From positions 1,364,001 to 1,428,000 of the forward strand of contig NZ_AP026677.1 of assembly GCF_025997915.1 (NCBI RefSeq): 64,000 nt of DNA, in the 5' to 3' direction. The position numbers and the translations under genes are program-made. This DNA comes from Aquiluna sp. KACHI24. Its GTDB lineage: Bacteria > Actinomycetota > Actinomycetes > Actinomycetales > Microbacteriaceae. This document shows positions 1 to 8,665 of this stretch, in pieces. The notes below the pieces were generated by a model. It saw only the letters and a list, made by a program, of their open reading frames with translations, was not told where the DNA came from and made no database searches. The first letter of the stretch is position 1. Each line of letters begins with the position of its first letter.

Positions 1-3000
1 CGCCCACTGCTGGTGTGCCAGAAACATCGACTAACTTGCCGTTGGTTGGCCAAGTCGGTGTCATGGTTACAGATGTTCTAGTGACTGATTCGATACCAGT
101 CTTTCTTGCAGTTACCCGAACCGAAATGACCTTGGATGCATCTTGGGCTTTGACTAGATAACTAGATCCAATTGCTCCCGAGATAGCGCTTCCATCAAGA
201 AGCCACTGGTAGTCAAAGCTGGTGCCGGAGTCCCAGGTGCCTGGTGTTGCAACTAAGAACTGACCAACCACAGCCGAACCCGTAATGGTTGGACTGGAGC
301 TCTGCTGGAAAGAACCGATTGCAGCAAGTGGGGTTGCTGATGTAGCACTCGATAACTGGGAGTAGCCAACTACGTTGTGAGCGATGATCGCAAAGTAGTA
401 GGTGACTCCTGGGGTGAGTCCTGTGACAACACAGGTGCGCTGATCCGGTGCTACCAACCCAGCACAGCTACCTGAGGTCACCAATGTGAATGGGCCGTCG
501 GCGTTTGGTGAGATCCAAATCTTGTAGTAATCGATGAATGCTCCGCCATTCCATGGCTCAGTCCAAGTGAGTCTGACCTCATTGGTGAGAGGAGTTGCAT
601 TTGGTTGCTCTGGCTTGGAAGGAGTGCCAGGCATGATGAGCTTCGAGGTGGTGGAACCAGTTGCATTTGCAGTCAAGACTCGAGCGTTATCGATTGGGTG
701 GGTGACTGCAAACGTGAAACGGTCAAAGTATGCCAACTGGCTAGCTGCTAACACCGGGATCTTGGCCTTGCCCTGAGAGTTTGAAATCACAGGGGTGTTT
801 GAGTAGCCAGATGGCCAGAAGGAGCAACCAGGGTTGGTGGCTCCAGGGAATGGGGTGTACACGTTTCGAGTACACGTCTCCCCGAGTCCTCCGTAAACGA
901 ACTTTGCTCCTGCTACTGGTTCCTCGGAGGCAAACTCGACGACCGTGTAATCCAGGTACTCAATTCGTGGCAGCGTGATGTCAATGGTTCGGCTAGCAGT
1001 GATTGTCACGGTGCCACCGGCATAAAGACCCCATGGCAGTTGAGGATCTGCGAGGTCAGTCGTAGAGACCCTGCGATTGGTGTTCACGAATAGCTCACCT
1101 TGAGTGCCCGGTGAAACCTGAAGCGAGTACCGACCCTCAGAGTCAGTCTTCACAGCGGGCACGTCATCGAACCCTGGCCCGCCGTTTAGACCAACTGGTA
1201 GCCATTTGACTGGAGCATTCTTGACTACCGTGACACCATCCGCCATAAGTACTCGGCCAGAGACCGTGACCAACTCCGACAGGGTGATTACTTGCGTAAA
1301 GTCCGCAGTCGGAGAGGTTGTAAAAGTACCGACCAGGGCTCCAATTGTTGGGTGAGCAACTGATAGTCGGTATTGAGTAGTAAAGGTCTGGGCTAACTCC
1401 ATCAGCGGGAGCACCAATTCACCATTCAAATTGGTGCGTGGTGCCGCAAACGAATATCCGGTTGGCAAGCTGGTGCAGCCGGGCGAAGTACCACCGGCAA
1501 ATACGGTGTAAACACCAGGTCTACAACCCACGCTGAGATCAGCCGACTGCACAACCGCATTTGCGATTGGCGCTCCAGAACCGTTCACAACTTTTACCGT
1601 GACGTTTTTGTACTTTGGTGCCTTTAGGTTGATCACCTTTGACTCGGTCACCGCAGCAACTGTGGTCCATGCCCAAATACCCCAAGGCAGCAGTGGATTG
1701 CTTCTAGCACCCGACCTGGCATCCCTTGGGGTGTGCAGCGAAATCTGCCCCGCGTTACCAAGCGATACCCGAAGCGTGTACTCACCCTGGGCATTCGTGG
1801 TGGTGGATAGCGCATTGGTGTTTTCACCAGCTCGTGGAGTGCCATCTGGTAGCCACTTAACGGTTGCATTTGCGACCGGAGTTACCCCGTCATCCAAGAA
1901 AACCTGGCCGGTGATGTTTACCGAACCCCTCATCACGACCGAGACGTTGCCACTTGTACTTGGCGTGATTGCAAAGTTCGCAATCCTGCCCGCGCTTGTT
2001 GGGTGAATGAAAGAGATGGTTTGGATTTTGTTCTGGGTGTACTTGCCATCCAGAACAGCAATCGAGACTTTTCCGTTGGCATCGGTCTTGGCGGCTCTTC
2101 CAGAGTAACCAGTCGGCCAGAACTGACACCTAGATTCTGAAGCACCAGGAAATAGCGTGAATGTGCCAGCGATGCAGTTGTCTGCCAGGTCTTCATAAAG
2201 CAAATTAGCTCCGGCGATAGGGAGTCCAGTGTCTTCATCAGTCAGGGTGAAGTTGACGACTCTTTGCTCTGGCAGCACAAGGTTTACAACTGCATCCTGA
2301 TTGATAGTGAGCTTGCCGGAGGCCCTGAGGCCCCAAGGAATCATCGGTGTGGTCATGCGCCCGCGAGCAGCATCACGGGTCATGCCAATGAATAGCTCAC
2401 CTGGTGTGCCATTAGAAACCTGAAGCACATATTCACCACTGAGATTTGTGTAAGTGATCAAGGCATTTGAGTCATCAAGACCTGGTACGGCGCCCTCAGC
2501 CAGCCAACGAACCGGGACCCCGGCTACTGGTGTGACCCCATCGCTCATGAACACCTTGCCAGTCAAAAACGGCAGGTTGCTGGTCCAGGTAATGAAGACC
2601 GGTGAGGTTGCCCAGGTGGTGGTCTGACCATCACGAATTGCTCTCACCCTGAAGCAATAGAACTGAGCTTCCTCAAGGTTGAAAACAGGAAGCGCAGTCA
2701 GGCCTGGTCCAATGAAGGCGTGATGCGAGAATGTGCCGCGGCAACCATCTGGACCGACCGCAATTTGAATCTCTTGCTCGTAGTCACCTGTAGCAGTGTC
2801 ATCCCAATCGAGTCTTGCTCGGTCGGTGTAGAGGGCTGATCCAACATGGTTGGTTAGTGCACCCGACATCGCAGTTGACTCCTGAGCACAGGAGCTGACC
2901 ATGGCGGAAACATTGAGGTGACCACCTGTGACCACCTTGCCACTGAGGCTTGGGTTTGAAACCGCAGTTGCTTTTAGCTTCTCAATAGCCTGCTTGGCGG

Positions 3001-4213
3001 TGATTCCGCGATAGCTGGCCAGGCAGAGAGCGATCGCACCTGTTACGTGAGGCGCGGCCATCGAGGTGCCCGAGAGCATGTCGTAGCCGCCTGGCACGGT
3101 CGAGAGAACGTTGGTTCCAGGTGCTGCAATGTCTACAGCGATGCCCGAGTAATTTGAGTAGCCGGCAAGGTCACCGTTCTGACCAATAGCGGCTACTGAG
3201 ACAACGCAGTCAAATGGTCGGTGTGGGGTTGTGCAATCGTATTCAGCTGGATACTGGTTTGCAGCGTCCAGATTCTGACCATCGTTACCTGCTGCTGCCA
3301 CAAATATGATCCCGACATCGCCGCCTCGTTTGATGGCGTCCTCAAGAGCTTTTGAATATCCCGTACCACCCCACGAGTTGTTGGTGGCGATGATGTCCAA
3401 GCCCTTCTTGGTTCTTAGCATGGTTACGTAGTCAATAGCTCGAATGGCATCGACGGTGGTTGATGCGCCTTGACCGTTGGCGATCTTTGCTGAGATCAAG
3501 TTCAGGTTCCAGGCGACACCTGCAACGCCTACTCCGTTGCCACCAACGGCTCCGATGGTTCCGGCAACGTGAGTTCCGTGAGGGTGTTCATTCGCATCAA
3601 ACACCGAGCCATCACCATTTAGAAAGTCGTAACCATTGATGTCATCAACAAAACCGTTGGCATCGTCATCGAGGCCATTGCCTGCGATCTCACCAGAGTT
3701 AACCCACATGTTGGCGGCCAGGTCTGGATGGGCAACATCAATACCTGAGTCAATGACCGCCACATATACGGCCTTCGATCCGGTGTAGCCACTAGCCCAA
3801 GCGCCGACCGCATTAGAGCCAAAGGCGCTGGTTGATGATGAGGCATATAGACCCCAAGTCTCCTCGGTGATCACCTGTGGGTCGTTAGATGTGTCCCTAA
3901 CCTGGATCAGGTAGTTGGGCTCTGCAAACGAGACCGCGTCACTGCTAGCGAGCGACGCAATCTGGGACTCATAGCTTGAGAAGGGGTCTAGCTCAACTTG
4001 GTACAGGCCTGGGCTGTTCTCACCAACTGGCTCAACTGACAGAAGGTTGAATTCATGGAACACTTCAAGATTTGCCGTGTCCTTGAGTTGGACCAACGCG
4101 GTGCCTCGCTCGGCACCTGGAATGGTTGCTGCGTAGCTTGGCATAGTGCCGAAGGCGGAAAGCAAAAGTGCTGTGATTGCAGATACAGCAAGCTTGTTGG
4201 TTGGTGAATTCAA
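1..4213 (-). CDS. Secreted subtilisin-like (S8) protease with long repeat tail, 3' end outside window
   Basis: About 1404 residues are visible with no stop before the window edge. A signal peptide (roughly residues 1-30, ending near MPSYA) precedes an S8 domain. The triad is visible: Asp about 155 in AVIDSGID, His about 212 in HPHGTHVAG and Ser about 384 in SGTSMAAPHV. An fibronectin-III-like segment follows, then three tandem units of about 220 residues resembling carboxypeptidase-regulatory/SpaA-type beta domains, another Fn3-like domain and an Ig-like domain (PTITGSAVVGQ). The family cleaves proteins outside the cell; the tail probably binds substrate, wall or surfaces (inference). Start is uncertain: TTG at 4213 follows a G-run, and TTG at 4237 follows AGGAG; no ATG is in frame nearby. 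The TPR gene upstream ends at 4308 on the same strand. Confidence 0.9.
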   Translation of the reverse strand, partial: MNSPTNKLAVSAITALLLSAFGTMPSYAATIPGAERGTALVQLKDTANLEVFHEFNLLSVEPVGENSPGLYQVELDPFSSYESQIASLASSDAVSFAEPNYLIQVRDTSNDPQVITEETWGLYASSSTSAFGSNAVGAWASGYTGSKAVYVAVIDSGIDVAHPDLAANMWVNSGEIAGNGLDDDANGFVDDINGYDFLNGDGSVFDANEHPHGTHVAGTIGAVGGNGVGVAGVAWNLNLISAKIANGQGASTTVDAIRAIDYVTMLRTKKGLDIIATNNSWGGTGYSKALEDAIKRGGDVGIIFVAAAGNDGQNLDAANQYPAEYDCTTPHRPFDCVVSVAAIGQNGDLAGYSNYSGIAVDIAAPGTNVLSTVPGGYDMLSGTSMAAPHVTGAIALCLASYRGITAKQAIEKLKATAVSNPSLSGKVVTGGHLNVSAMVSSCAQESTAMSGALTNHVGSALYTDRARLDWDDTATGDYEQEIQIAVGPDGCRGTFSHHAFIGPGLTALPVFNLEEAQFYCFRVRAIRDGQTTTWATSPVFITWTSNLPFLTGKVFMSDGVTPVAGVPVRWLAEGAVPGLDDSNALITYTNLSGEYVLQVSNGTPGELFIGMTRDAARGRMTTPMIPWGLRASGKLTINQDAVVNLVLPEQRVVNFTLTDEDTGLPIAGANLLYEDLADNCIAGTFTLFPGASESRCQFWPTGYSGRAAKTDANGKVSIAVLDGKYTQNKIQTISFIHPTSAGRIANFAITPSTSGNVSVVMRGSVNITGQVFLDDGVTPVANATVKWLPDGTPRAGENTNALSTTTNAQGEYTLRVSLGNAGQISLHTPRDARSGARSNPLLPWGIWAWTTVAAVTESKVINLKAPKYKNVTVKVVNGSGAPIANAVVQSADLSVGCRPGVYTVFAGGTSPGCTSLPTGYSFAAPRTNLNGELVLPLMELAQTFTTQYRLSVAHPTIGALVGTFTTSPTADFTQVITLSELVTVSGRVLMADGVTVVKNAPVKWLPVGLNGGPGFDDVPAVKTDSEGRYSLQVSPGTQGELFVNTNRRVSTTDLADPQLPWGLYAGGTVTITASRTIDITLPRIEYLDYTVVEFASEEPVAGAKFVYGGLGETCTRNVYTPFPGATNPGCSFWPSGYSNTPVISNSQGKAKIPVLAASQLAYFDRFTFAVTHPIDNARVLTANATGSTTSKLIMPGTPSKPEQPNATPLTNEVRLTWTEPWNGGAFIDYYKIWISPNADGPFTLVTSGSCAGLVAPDQRTCVVTGLTPGVTYYFAIIAHNVVGYSQLSSATSATPLAAIGSFQQSSSPTITGSAVVGQFLVATPGTWDSGTSFDYQWLLDGSAISGAIGSSYLVKAQDASKVISVRVTARKTGIESVTRTSVTMTPTWPTNGKLVDVSGTPAVG
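640..2575 (-). repeat. Three tandem ~220-residue repeats in the subtilase tail
   Basis: Within the protease gene, three units of about 650 bases each open with closely related text: VTGKVFMSDGVTP, ITGQVFLDDGVTP and VSGRVLMADGVT, near 2575, 1920 and 1265 reading down the minus strand. Each unit combines a gly/asp-rich loop, a PVKWLP-type strand, a LPWG motif and a second half with a pair of cysteines and a FWPTGYS- or LPTGYS-like motif. This looks like a two-domain beta-sandwich unit duplicated twice, related to carboxypeptidase-regulatory-like domains. The boundaries were placed by eye. Confidence 0.75.
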
Positions 4214-4307
4214 AAGCCCCCCTAGCTTCAGAATCAAACTACTCCTGTGTAGTGACTTTTTTAGTAGGTCGTTTTGGGGACGAAGTTGCCCTCGGAGGAT
4301 TTACTTG

Positions 4308-5534
4308 TCAGCCAACGTCAATGTTTAGAGTCAGAGCCATAGTGTCGAGCATCAACTTCTTGACTCGCTCTAGCCTCTCGAGCTGCTTCTTGTTCTCGCC
4401 CCACTCGCTCGCATCAATCTCGGCCAATACGTTTTTAGCATCGGTGATGCGCCCAGCCTTGAATAGTGCTTCTGCCTGAGCAGCCCTGGTTGCTCTCACG
4501 ATGTAAGGGTCATCGATCTCGATTGCTCTTTCGATAATGTCGCCAAACAAAGTTGCTGCCGCTTCATAAGAACCAGAATCAAATAGTCGCTCACCATAAA
4601 GGGACTGGACTATTAGAGCGTTTGTGATTTCGCCCACTGATTCAAAGAAGGCGTTGAGTCTGGTGAGTAGCTGCTCCGATTCCTCACTTCGAGAATCGGG
4701 GTCAATGTCAGCAAGGGCAATCGCAAGCTGGAGTTCAACTGCAGCCGCCATCGACCAGTCTTTGGTTGAACGGAAGTAAGCGGCAGCCGTCCGAAGCTCG
4801 GGGATTGCTCTTGCATACTTCTGGTGAAGCACCAGTGTCCAACCGAGGCGGTAGCGCATGAATGCAACCCGTTCCTCTTCTGCCAGATGAGCGAAGGTGT
4901 TGAGTGCATCCTCGATGTGCTGAATAGCCTGATCCAGATCCCCAAGCTCAATCAGCGCTGCTGCCATCCGGTCTTTTGCTCGAGCCGCTCCATAGGCATC
5001 TCCGATGGACTGGAAGTTGTTGTAGGAACGGATGAAACACTGTAGGGCCTGGGTCTGCCTAGACGCCTTACCGTGGAGCTCACCGAGAGAGATCGCATTG
5101 AATCCAGCGTTAGCCGGGTCTTCAATCTCATCGAAGGCCTCGATGGCGAGCTCGTAGAACTCGATGGCTTTTGTATCGTCTCCCTGGTAGCTGTAGCAAT
5201 CGGCCAGAGGTGCCGCAGAGAATGCGATTGTTCTTGAGTCAACCAACTCCTGAGCACTCTCGAGTGCTCGGGTGAGCATGGAGATTGCCTCTTCGTGCTC
5301 CCCCAAGCGATAGTGAGCAAACCCGACCGAGTAGATGCACTTAGTCACTTCGTTTTGGTTATCCAGTTCCTGGAATAGATCTGCGGCAGAACCAAACAAA
5401 GTCTTGGCAAGCGGCCAATTAGCCTCATGAAATGCCCTGGTGCCAAGTTCTTGAAGCGCCTCTGCGCGCTCCTCTGGGTGATCTGACTTTGTTGCTAGCC
5501 AGAGCTCTTCATCTGGGGTCTCAGCGAAACTCAT
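4308..5534 (-). CDS. Cytoplasmic tetratricopeptide-repeat protein
   Basis: This is a 408-residue protein without signal peptide or membrane segment. It is made almost entirely of helical pairs with TPR hallmarks, for example YSVGFAHYRLGEHEEAI, KAIEFYELAIEAFDEI and KYARAIPELRTAAAYF; about nine or ten units run from residue 20 to 390. TPR solenoids bind protein partners and no catalytic domain is visible. Its ATG overlaps the stop of the 47-residue ORF upstream by 4 bases (ATGA), so the two are probably translated together. The secreted protease follows after about 70-95 bases. The overall make-up resembles TPR regulators and scaffolds, but I cannot name its partner. Confidence 0.85.
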   Translation of the reverse strand: MSFAETPDEELWLATKSDHPEERAEALQELGTRAFHEANWPLAKTLFGSAADLFQELDNQNEVTKCIYSVGFAHYRLGEHEEAISMLTRALESAQELVDSRTIAFSAAPLADCYSYQGDDTKAIEFYELAIEAFDEIEDPANAGFNAISLGELHGKASRQTQALQCFIRSYNNFQSIGDAYGAARAKDRMAAALIELGDLDQAIQHIEDALNTFAHLAEEERVAFMRYRLGWTLVLHQKYARAIPELRTAAAYFRSTKDWSMAAAVELQLAIALADIDPDSRSEESEQLLTRLNAFFESVGEITNALIVQSLYGERLFDSGSYEAAATLFGDIIERAIEIDDPYIVRATRAAQAEALFKAGRITDAKNVLAEIDASEWGENKKQLERLERVKKLMLDTMALTLNIDVG

Positions 5535-5674
5535 TTCACGCTCCTCGAAGAAAGGGTTGATTTCGAGAGCTTGGAACGAATTTCTTTCAACTGCTCATAG
5601 CGCTTAGTTGGATCGATAACCTGACGCTCCCTTGGAAAGCGCCACTGTTGAGGCTCAATTCTTAGATTTTTCAT
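5531..5674 (-). CDS. Small 47-residue protein coupled to the TPR gene
   Basis: An ATG at 5674 opens a 47-codon frame ending in TGA, which overlaps the TPR start by 4 bases. The product is basic and charged (starts MKNLRIEPQQWRFPRERQ, then DPTKRYEQLKEIRSKLSKS), with no membrane segment. A weak purine run (GGGGAAG) lies just before the ATG, unusually close to it. The end-to-start overlap on both the reading frame and the operon line supports a real gene. It could instead be a short leader that couples TPR translation to upstream ribosomes. I do not recognise the family. Confidence 0.5.
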   Translation of the reverse strand: MKNLRIEPQQWRFPRERQVIDPTKRYEQLKEIRSKLSKSTLSSRSVK

Positions 5675-5703
5675 AACTTCCCCAAGTCTTGATTTTGAAT
5701 TGT

Positions 5704-6180
5704 TTAGGCAGCGAGAACCAGATCTGGTCTGATGTAGCTGACGGGTGCACCGATAAATCGATACTGGGTTGCAAGGGCTTGAGGTGCTGAGACAATCTCA
5801 ACCTCCACACCACTTGCAATCAGGTGGGACACAAATGGAGCAAGTCCGCCGTCACCGGATGCAACGTAAACCTTCTCAAAGCGCTGACCCAGGTTTCCCT
5901 CGAGCATGAGCTCGGCAAGCAAAATGTCCGCCCCATCGTGCCCCTCTTTGAATGCGTGACTTGCACCAGCCCAGCCAAACAAGACCGGTACCAGGTTGCC
6001 CTTTGAACTTACGGTGACGTGAAACAGATCGTTTGGGCCTGGCTGGACCTTTTGAACGTATGCGGACCTGGCAGCAGCAATTTGCTGCTCGGTTGGATTC
6101 GAATTCATGCAAAGGTTCTCGATGTCGATCAAGTGAATTGCGCGACCCTTTGCTAATGATTTGACGGTTTTAGTTTTCAT
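5704..6180 (-). CDS. NYN-domain (LabA/PIN-like) putative ribonuclease
   Basis: The 158-residue protein fits the NYN family of PIN-fold nucleases. An acidic motif HLIDIENL sits at about residue 17-24, HDGADILLAE at about 81-90, and the SGDGGLAPFV motif, which matches SGDxDF of the family, at about 108-117. These Asp residues form the metal site in relatives. The expected activity is RNA cleavage, but the substrate is unknown. The start is an ATG with GGGAGGGAC upstream. The gene sits 29 bases before the 47-residue ORF and TPR gene in the same direction, so a NYN-TPR-protease transcription unit is plausible. Confidence 0.8.
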   Translation of the reverse strand: MKTKTVKSLAKGRAIHLIDIENLCMNSNPTEQQIAAARSAYVQKVQPGPNDLFHVTVSSKGNLVPVLFGWAGASHAFKEGHDGADILLAELMLEGNLGQRFEKVYVASGDGGLAPFVSHLIASGVEVEIVSAPQALATQYRFIGAPVSYIRPDLVLAA

Positions 6181-6215
6181 GTCGTCCCTCCCAAGATGTG
6201 AGGAAAGACTATGGA

Positions 6216-6234
6216 GGGGGTCTGACTTTTTATG
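6216..6234 (+). repeat. GGGGTCTGAC-type dispersed motif, copy 1
   Basis: GGGGGTCTGACTTTTTATG lies between the NYN gene start and the end of the zinc-ribbon-like gene. A short TCCCTCC/GGAGGG pairing precedes it. Near-identical text recurs at 8404, 10443 and 11668, always intergenic and in the same orientation. Confidence 0.7.
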
Positions 6235-6267
6235 CCTGCAAGCTGCGAGTATGAGTCTCAGTTGGGA

Positions 6268-7059
6268 CTATGCCCAAAAGCTTCTATCGCTCTCAAACCA
6301 GTATGGCCAAAGAATCGGTCTCTCCTCTTTGCTATCCCAGGGGCCAAAGTCTGGATACCGACCCTCAATGACCGCTCGGACTGCTGGACTACTCAAATCG
6401 GTTGGGGGTCCGTCCGGGTCCGGATAGGAATCGTCGACTGCTACAGTCCAAGCTTCCAATGAAGCTCGCTTTAGCGAGAGCATCAAATCATGAAACTGAT
6501 TTGTAGTGCCTACTGTGTCCCAGTGTTCTCCACCTGCCCTAATAAAACAGAAACCATGAGTTGACCCGTGAGCAAAGAACCAGCTGGCCATCAGGGGCTC
6601 TCGCGTTAAGGAGTCGACGTGCACTAGAACTTGCTCAAAAGGCTTGAATGGCATGAATGACCAGTTCTCCTCTTCCAAGAAACGATCATTGATCTGCTTT
6701 TCATCCACACCGCGGTGAAGGAGCTCCAGTCTGGCCTGAAACAGTCCATCGCTAAGCGCCCAGACTTCCTCATCCGATGCGGTGACAAGGTCGATCTTGC
6801 GCTGAATTATCTCGGGTTCGTCCCAATCTTCAGTGCCTGGCTTCAAGATGGGCTTTGTGAACTCGGTTCGGTATGTTCTGCCACCGGGGTGAGCCTCGTA
6901 ACCGCAACTGGGACAGCCAATTTGAGGTGCATCGGGGCCGAGCATGCAACCAGCGATTATGTACTCACCACTTTCCAAAACATCTGGCGATGGCATGCCA
7001 TAAAGAATTTTCTTCATTTGATCGCCGCACTTTGGACAGCTCCGAATAGCTTTACTCAC
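6268..7059 (-). CDS. Uncharacterised protein with a CxxC...CxxC zinc-ribbon-like N-terminus
   Basis: Starting at GTG 7059 (G-run 4 bases upstream) gives about 263 residues. An upstream TTG at 7083 has no ribosome site. The N-terminal 50 residues carry CPKCG and, after a 35-residue loop, CPSCG, a typical four-cysteine zinc site. The middle is acidic and helical (VTASDEEVWALSDGLFQARLE) and the C-terminal third is rich in Trp, Pro and Asp. No catalytic motif is apparent and I do not recognise the family. It stands between copies 1 and 2 of the dispersed motif together with the secreted protein gene upstream. Confidence 0.65.
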   Translation of the reverse strand: MSKAIRSCPKCGDQMKKILYGMPSPDVLESGEYIIAGCMLGPDAPQIGCPSCGYEAHPGGRTYRTEFTKPILKPGTEDWDEPEIIQRKIDLVTASDEEVWALSDGLFQARLELLHRGVDEKQINDRFLEEENWSFMPFKPFEQVLVHVDSLTREPLMASWFFAHGSTHGFCFIRAGGEHWDTVGTTNQFHDLMLSLKRASLEAWTVAVDDSYPDPDGPPTDLSSPAVRAVIEGRYPDFGPWDSKEERPILWPYWFESDRSFWA

Positions 7060-7137
7060 AAGGCCCCCAGTCTCTCTCAACAAGGCTATTGAACAACCGT
7101 TGCCGCAGCGTTTATTTGCATGCTGTCAGAAAAATAA

Positions 7138-8238
7138 CTATTTCTTCAGCCTGTATCCAGAGGGACATTTAGGAGAAACCGCCGTGACCTTCTTGATCGT
7201 TTTTCCCTTTTGACAAGTGATTGTCTTTTTCTTCGGAGTCGCCTTTGGCGATGTTGTCACGACGGCGCTCTGAGTCACAGGCTGGACCGGATTCTCTGCT
7301 TCCAAGGTTGATACGTCTTTGATTATCTCCCTGAGCAACTTCTTGCCCTCCGAGTAGTCGGGGATAGAAGTTGGCTTTAGGGGTCGAACAGATTTTGTGG
7401 GCATAGCGTCGGCATCGTTACTTGCTCCAATGGCGATGTATGTACCAGTTCCCCTGACTTCAGTCCGGTGATTCTTTGTTGTCTGGCTTGCAAATGCAAT
7501 CATGTTGTTGACGACAACTTGAGATCCTCGCGCATCCTCAAGAATCGTTGGTCCAATAGTCATGGATCGTGTCACCATCGGCTGGGGTGGTCCATAGTCT
7601 TCGACGAAGCTGTAGCCGCCAGTCAAAGCGATTGGATACCGCTTAGGCACCAAGTAGCTCGCGATAAATCTCCAGGGTCCTTCTGAAAGCTTGTATGCAG
7701 CCGCAATCACAGTGCTTTTGCCCGCTGGCTCCTGGATGACAAGCCATTGAATCCGCTCACCGATTTTCCAGTTTGCGTCATAGATCATGCTCTTTAGGCC
7801 AGTTAGCTCATAGCCAAACCTTTCGGTCACCGTGTACTCGCCTTTTTGATGAAGCTGAACTCGATACTCGTGATCAGCATCCTCCGGCTTGCAATCAGCG
7901 CCAGTGCAGTTTGACTTCACATCCCACACAGAGAAAATGGCTACTCTTCTGCCGTCATAAATCTGTTGAACTCCGCCGTAGTACTCGACGCTTGTGACAT
8001 TGCCGCCTGTGATCATGAAATAGGTGTAATTCGTTGATTCGTGAATCACCGCCTCGCGGTAGTGGACCGTGAACTGTTTTTCTGCCCAATACTGATTGAA
8101 GGTTTGACCTGGTCTTGGATCAGGATCTGCCCAAATGCTTATCGGGTCAACACGCTTTATGTCCTCCGCTTGAGCAGATGCGCCCCCGAGTGAGGCGAGC
8201 AGCAGAACGATTGAAACAGCCGTTGATTTCTTGAACAT
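7138..8238 (-). CDS. Secreted protein of unknown function with Cys/Lys-rich C-terminal tail
   Basis: The 366-residue product begins with a clear signal peptide (MFKKSTAVSIVLLLASLGGASA, cleaved near AQAED). The mature part is beta-rich with many aromatic residues. A cysteine pair sits in SNCTGADCKPED. The last ~30 residues are a distinct tail, TITCQKGKTIKKVT followed by PKCPSGYRLKK, joined by a Pro/Thr/Lys linker. From memory, similar tails end many secreted proteins of freshwater actinobacteria, but their role is not known to me. The start is an ATG preceded by GGGGGAATC. A long structured leader (8239-8431) lies upstream. Confidence 0.75.
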   Translation of the reverse strand: MFKKSTAVSIVLLLASLGGASAQAEDIKRVDPISIWADPDPRPGQTFNQYWAEKQFTVHYREAVIHESTNYTYFMITGGNVTSVEYYGGVQQIYDGRRVAIFSVWDVKSNCTGADCKPEDADHEYRVQLHQKGEYTVTERFGYELTGLKSMIYDANWKIGERIQWLVIQEPAGKSTVIAAAYKLSEGPWRFIASYLVPKRYPIALTGGYSFVEDYGPPQPMVTRSMTIGPTILEDARGSQVVVNNMIAFASQTTKNHRTEVRGTGTYIAIGASNDADAMPTKSVRPLKPTSIPDYSEGKKLLREIIKDVSTLEAENPVQPVTQSAVVTTSPKATPKKKTITCQKGKTIKKVTAVSPKCPSGYRLKK

Positions 8239-8274
8239 GATTCCCCCGGACCCAATTCTTACACCCTTGATAGC

Positions 8275-8307
8275 CAGGGGCCGGGAAAGGGAGGAAACCG
8301 GCCCCTG
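8275..8307. other. Stem-loop in the leader of the secreted-protein gene
   Basis: CAGGGGCCGG (8275-8284) pairs perfectly with CCGGCCCCTG (8298-8307) around a 13-base purine loop. It lies 37 bases upstream of the minus-strand start at 8238. A second weak pairing (TCGGG/CCCGA) follows at about 8312-8330. It has no U-run on the minus strand, so it is more likely a leader structure than a terminator. Confidence 0.5.
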
Positions 8308-8403
8308 ACTTTCGGGACTTTCACCCGATCAGAAAGGGGACGACGACTAGCGCCGGTGGTGAAGGGAAATGGACAACCTTCATCACGTAGAAAAGTATGA
8401 ACT

Positions 8404-8420
8404 GGGGGTCTGACTTTTTT
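8404..8420 (+). repeat. GGGGTCTGAC-type dispersed motif, copy 2
   Basis: GGGGGTCTGACTTTTTT lies in the 193-base gap between the secreted-protein gene (start 8238) and the end of the protease operon (8432). It shares 16 consecutive bases with copy 1. Confidence 0.7.
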
Positions 8421-8431
8421 ATCTTTAGGTT

Positions 8432-8665
8432 CTAGCGAGGGTTATTTCTCTCATCCCGATGCAGCACGTTGTGAAGAGCAGCTAGTGTCTCAAGGGCTTC
8501 ATCGTACTCAGCATCAAAGTCTCGCTCACAGACGTAGCAGTAGACGAATGCGTGTTGTGATCCGTCGAGATGTTTCTCAAGGCTCACCACAGCGTGATCT
8601 TGGATTGATGTTGGGTGGTCAATTTCTGGTGCACCTTCGTTACCACAACGCTTGAATTCATTCAT
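8432..8665 (-). CDS. Small uncharacterised protein with CxxC, last gene of the protease operon
   Basis: The ATG at 8665 has GGAG six bases upstream, and its ATG overlaps the upstream stop (ATGA), giving 77 residues. An in-frame TTG at 8677 would extend it, but the ribosome site favours 8665. It carries a CxxC (FVYCYVCERDFDAE) near the middle and one earlier Cys in KRCGNEG, which could bind a metal. The C-terminal half is helical and acidic. I do not recognise the family. Confidence 0.65.
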   Translation of the reverse strand: MNEFKRCGNEGAPEIDHPTSIQDHAVVSLEKHLDGSQHAFVYCYVCERDFDAEYDEALETLAALHNVLHRDERNNPR

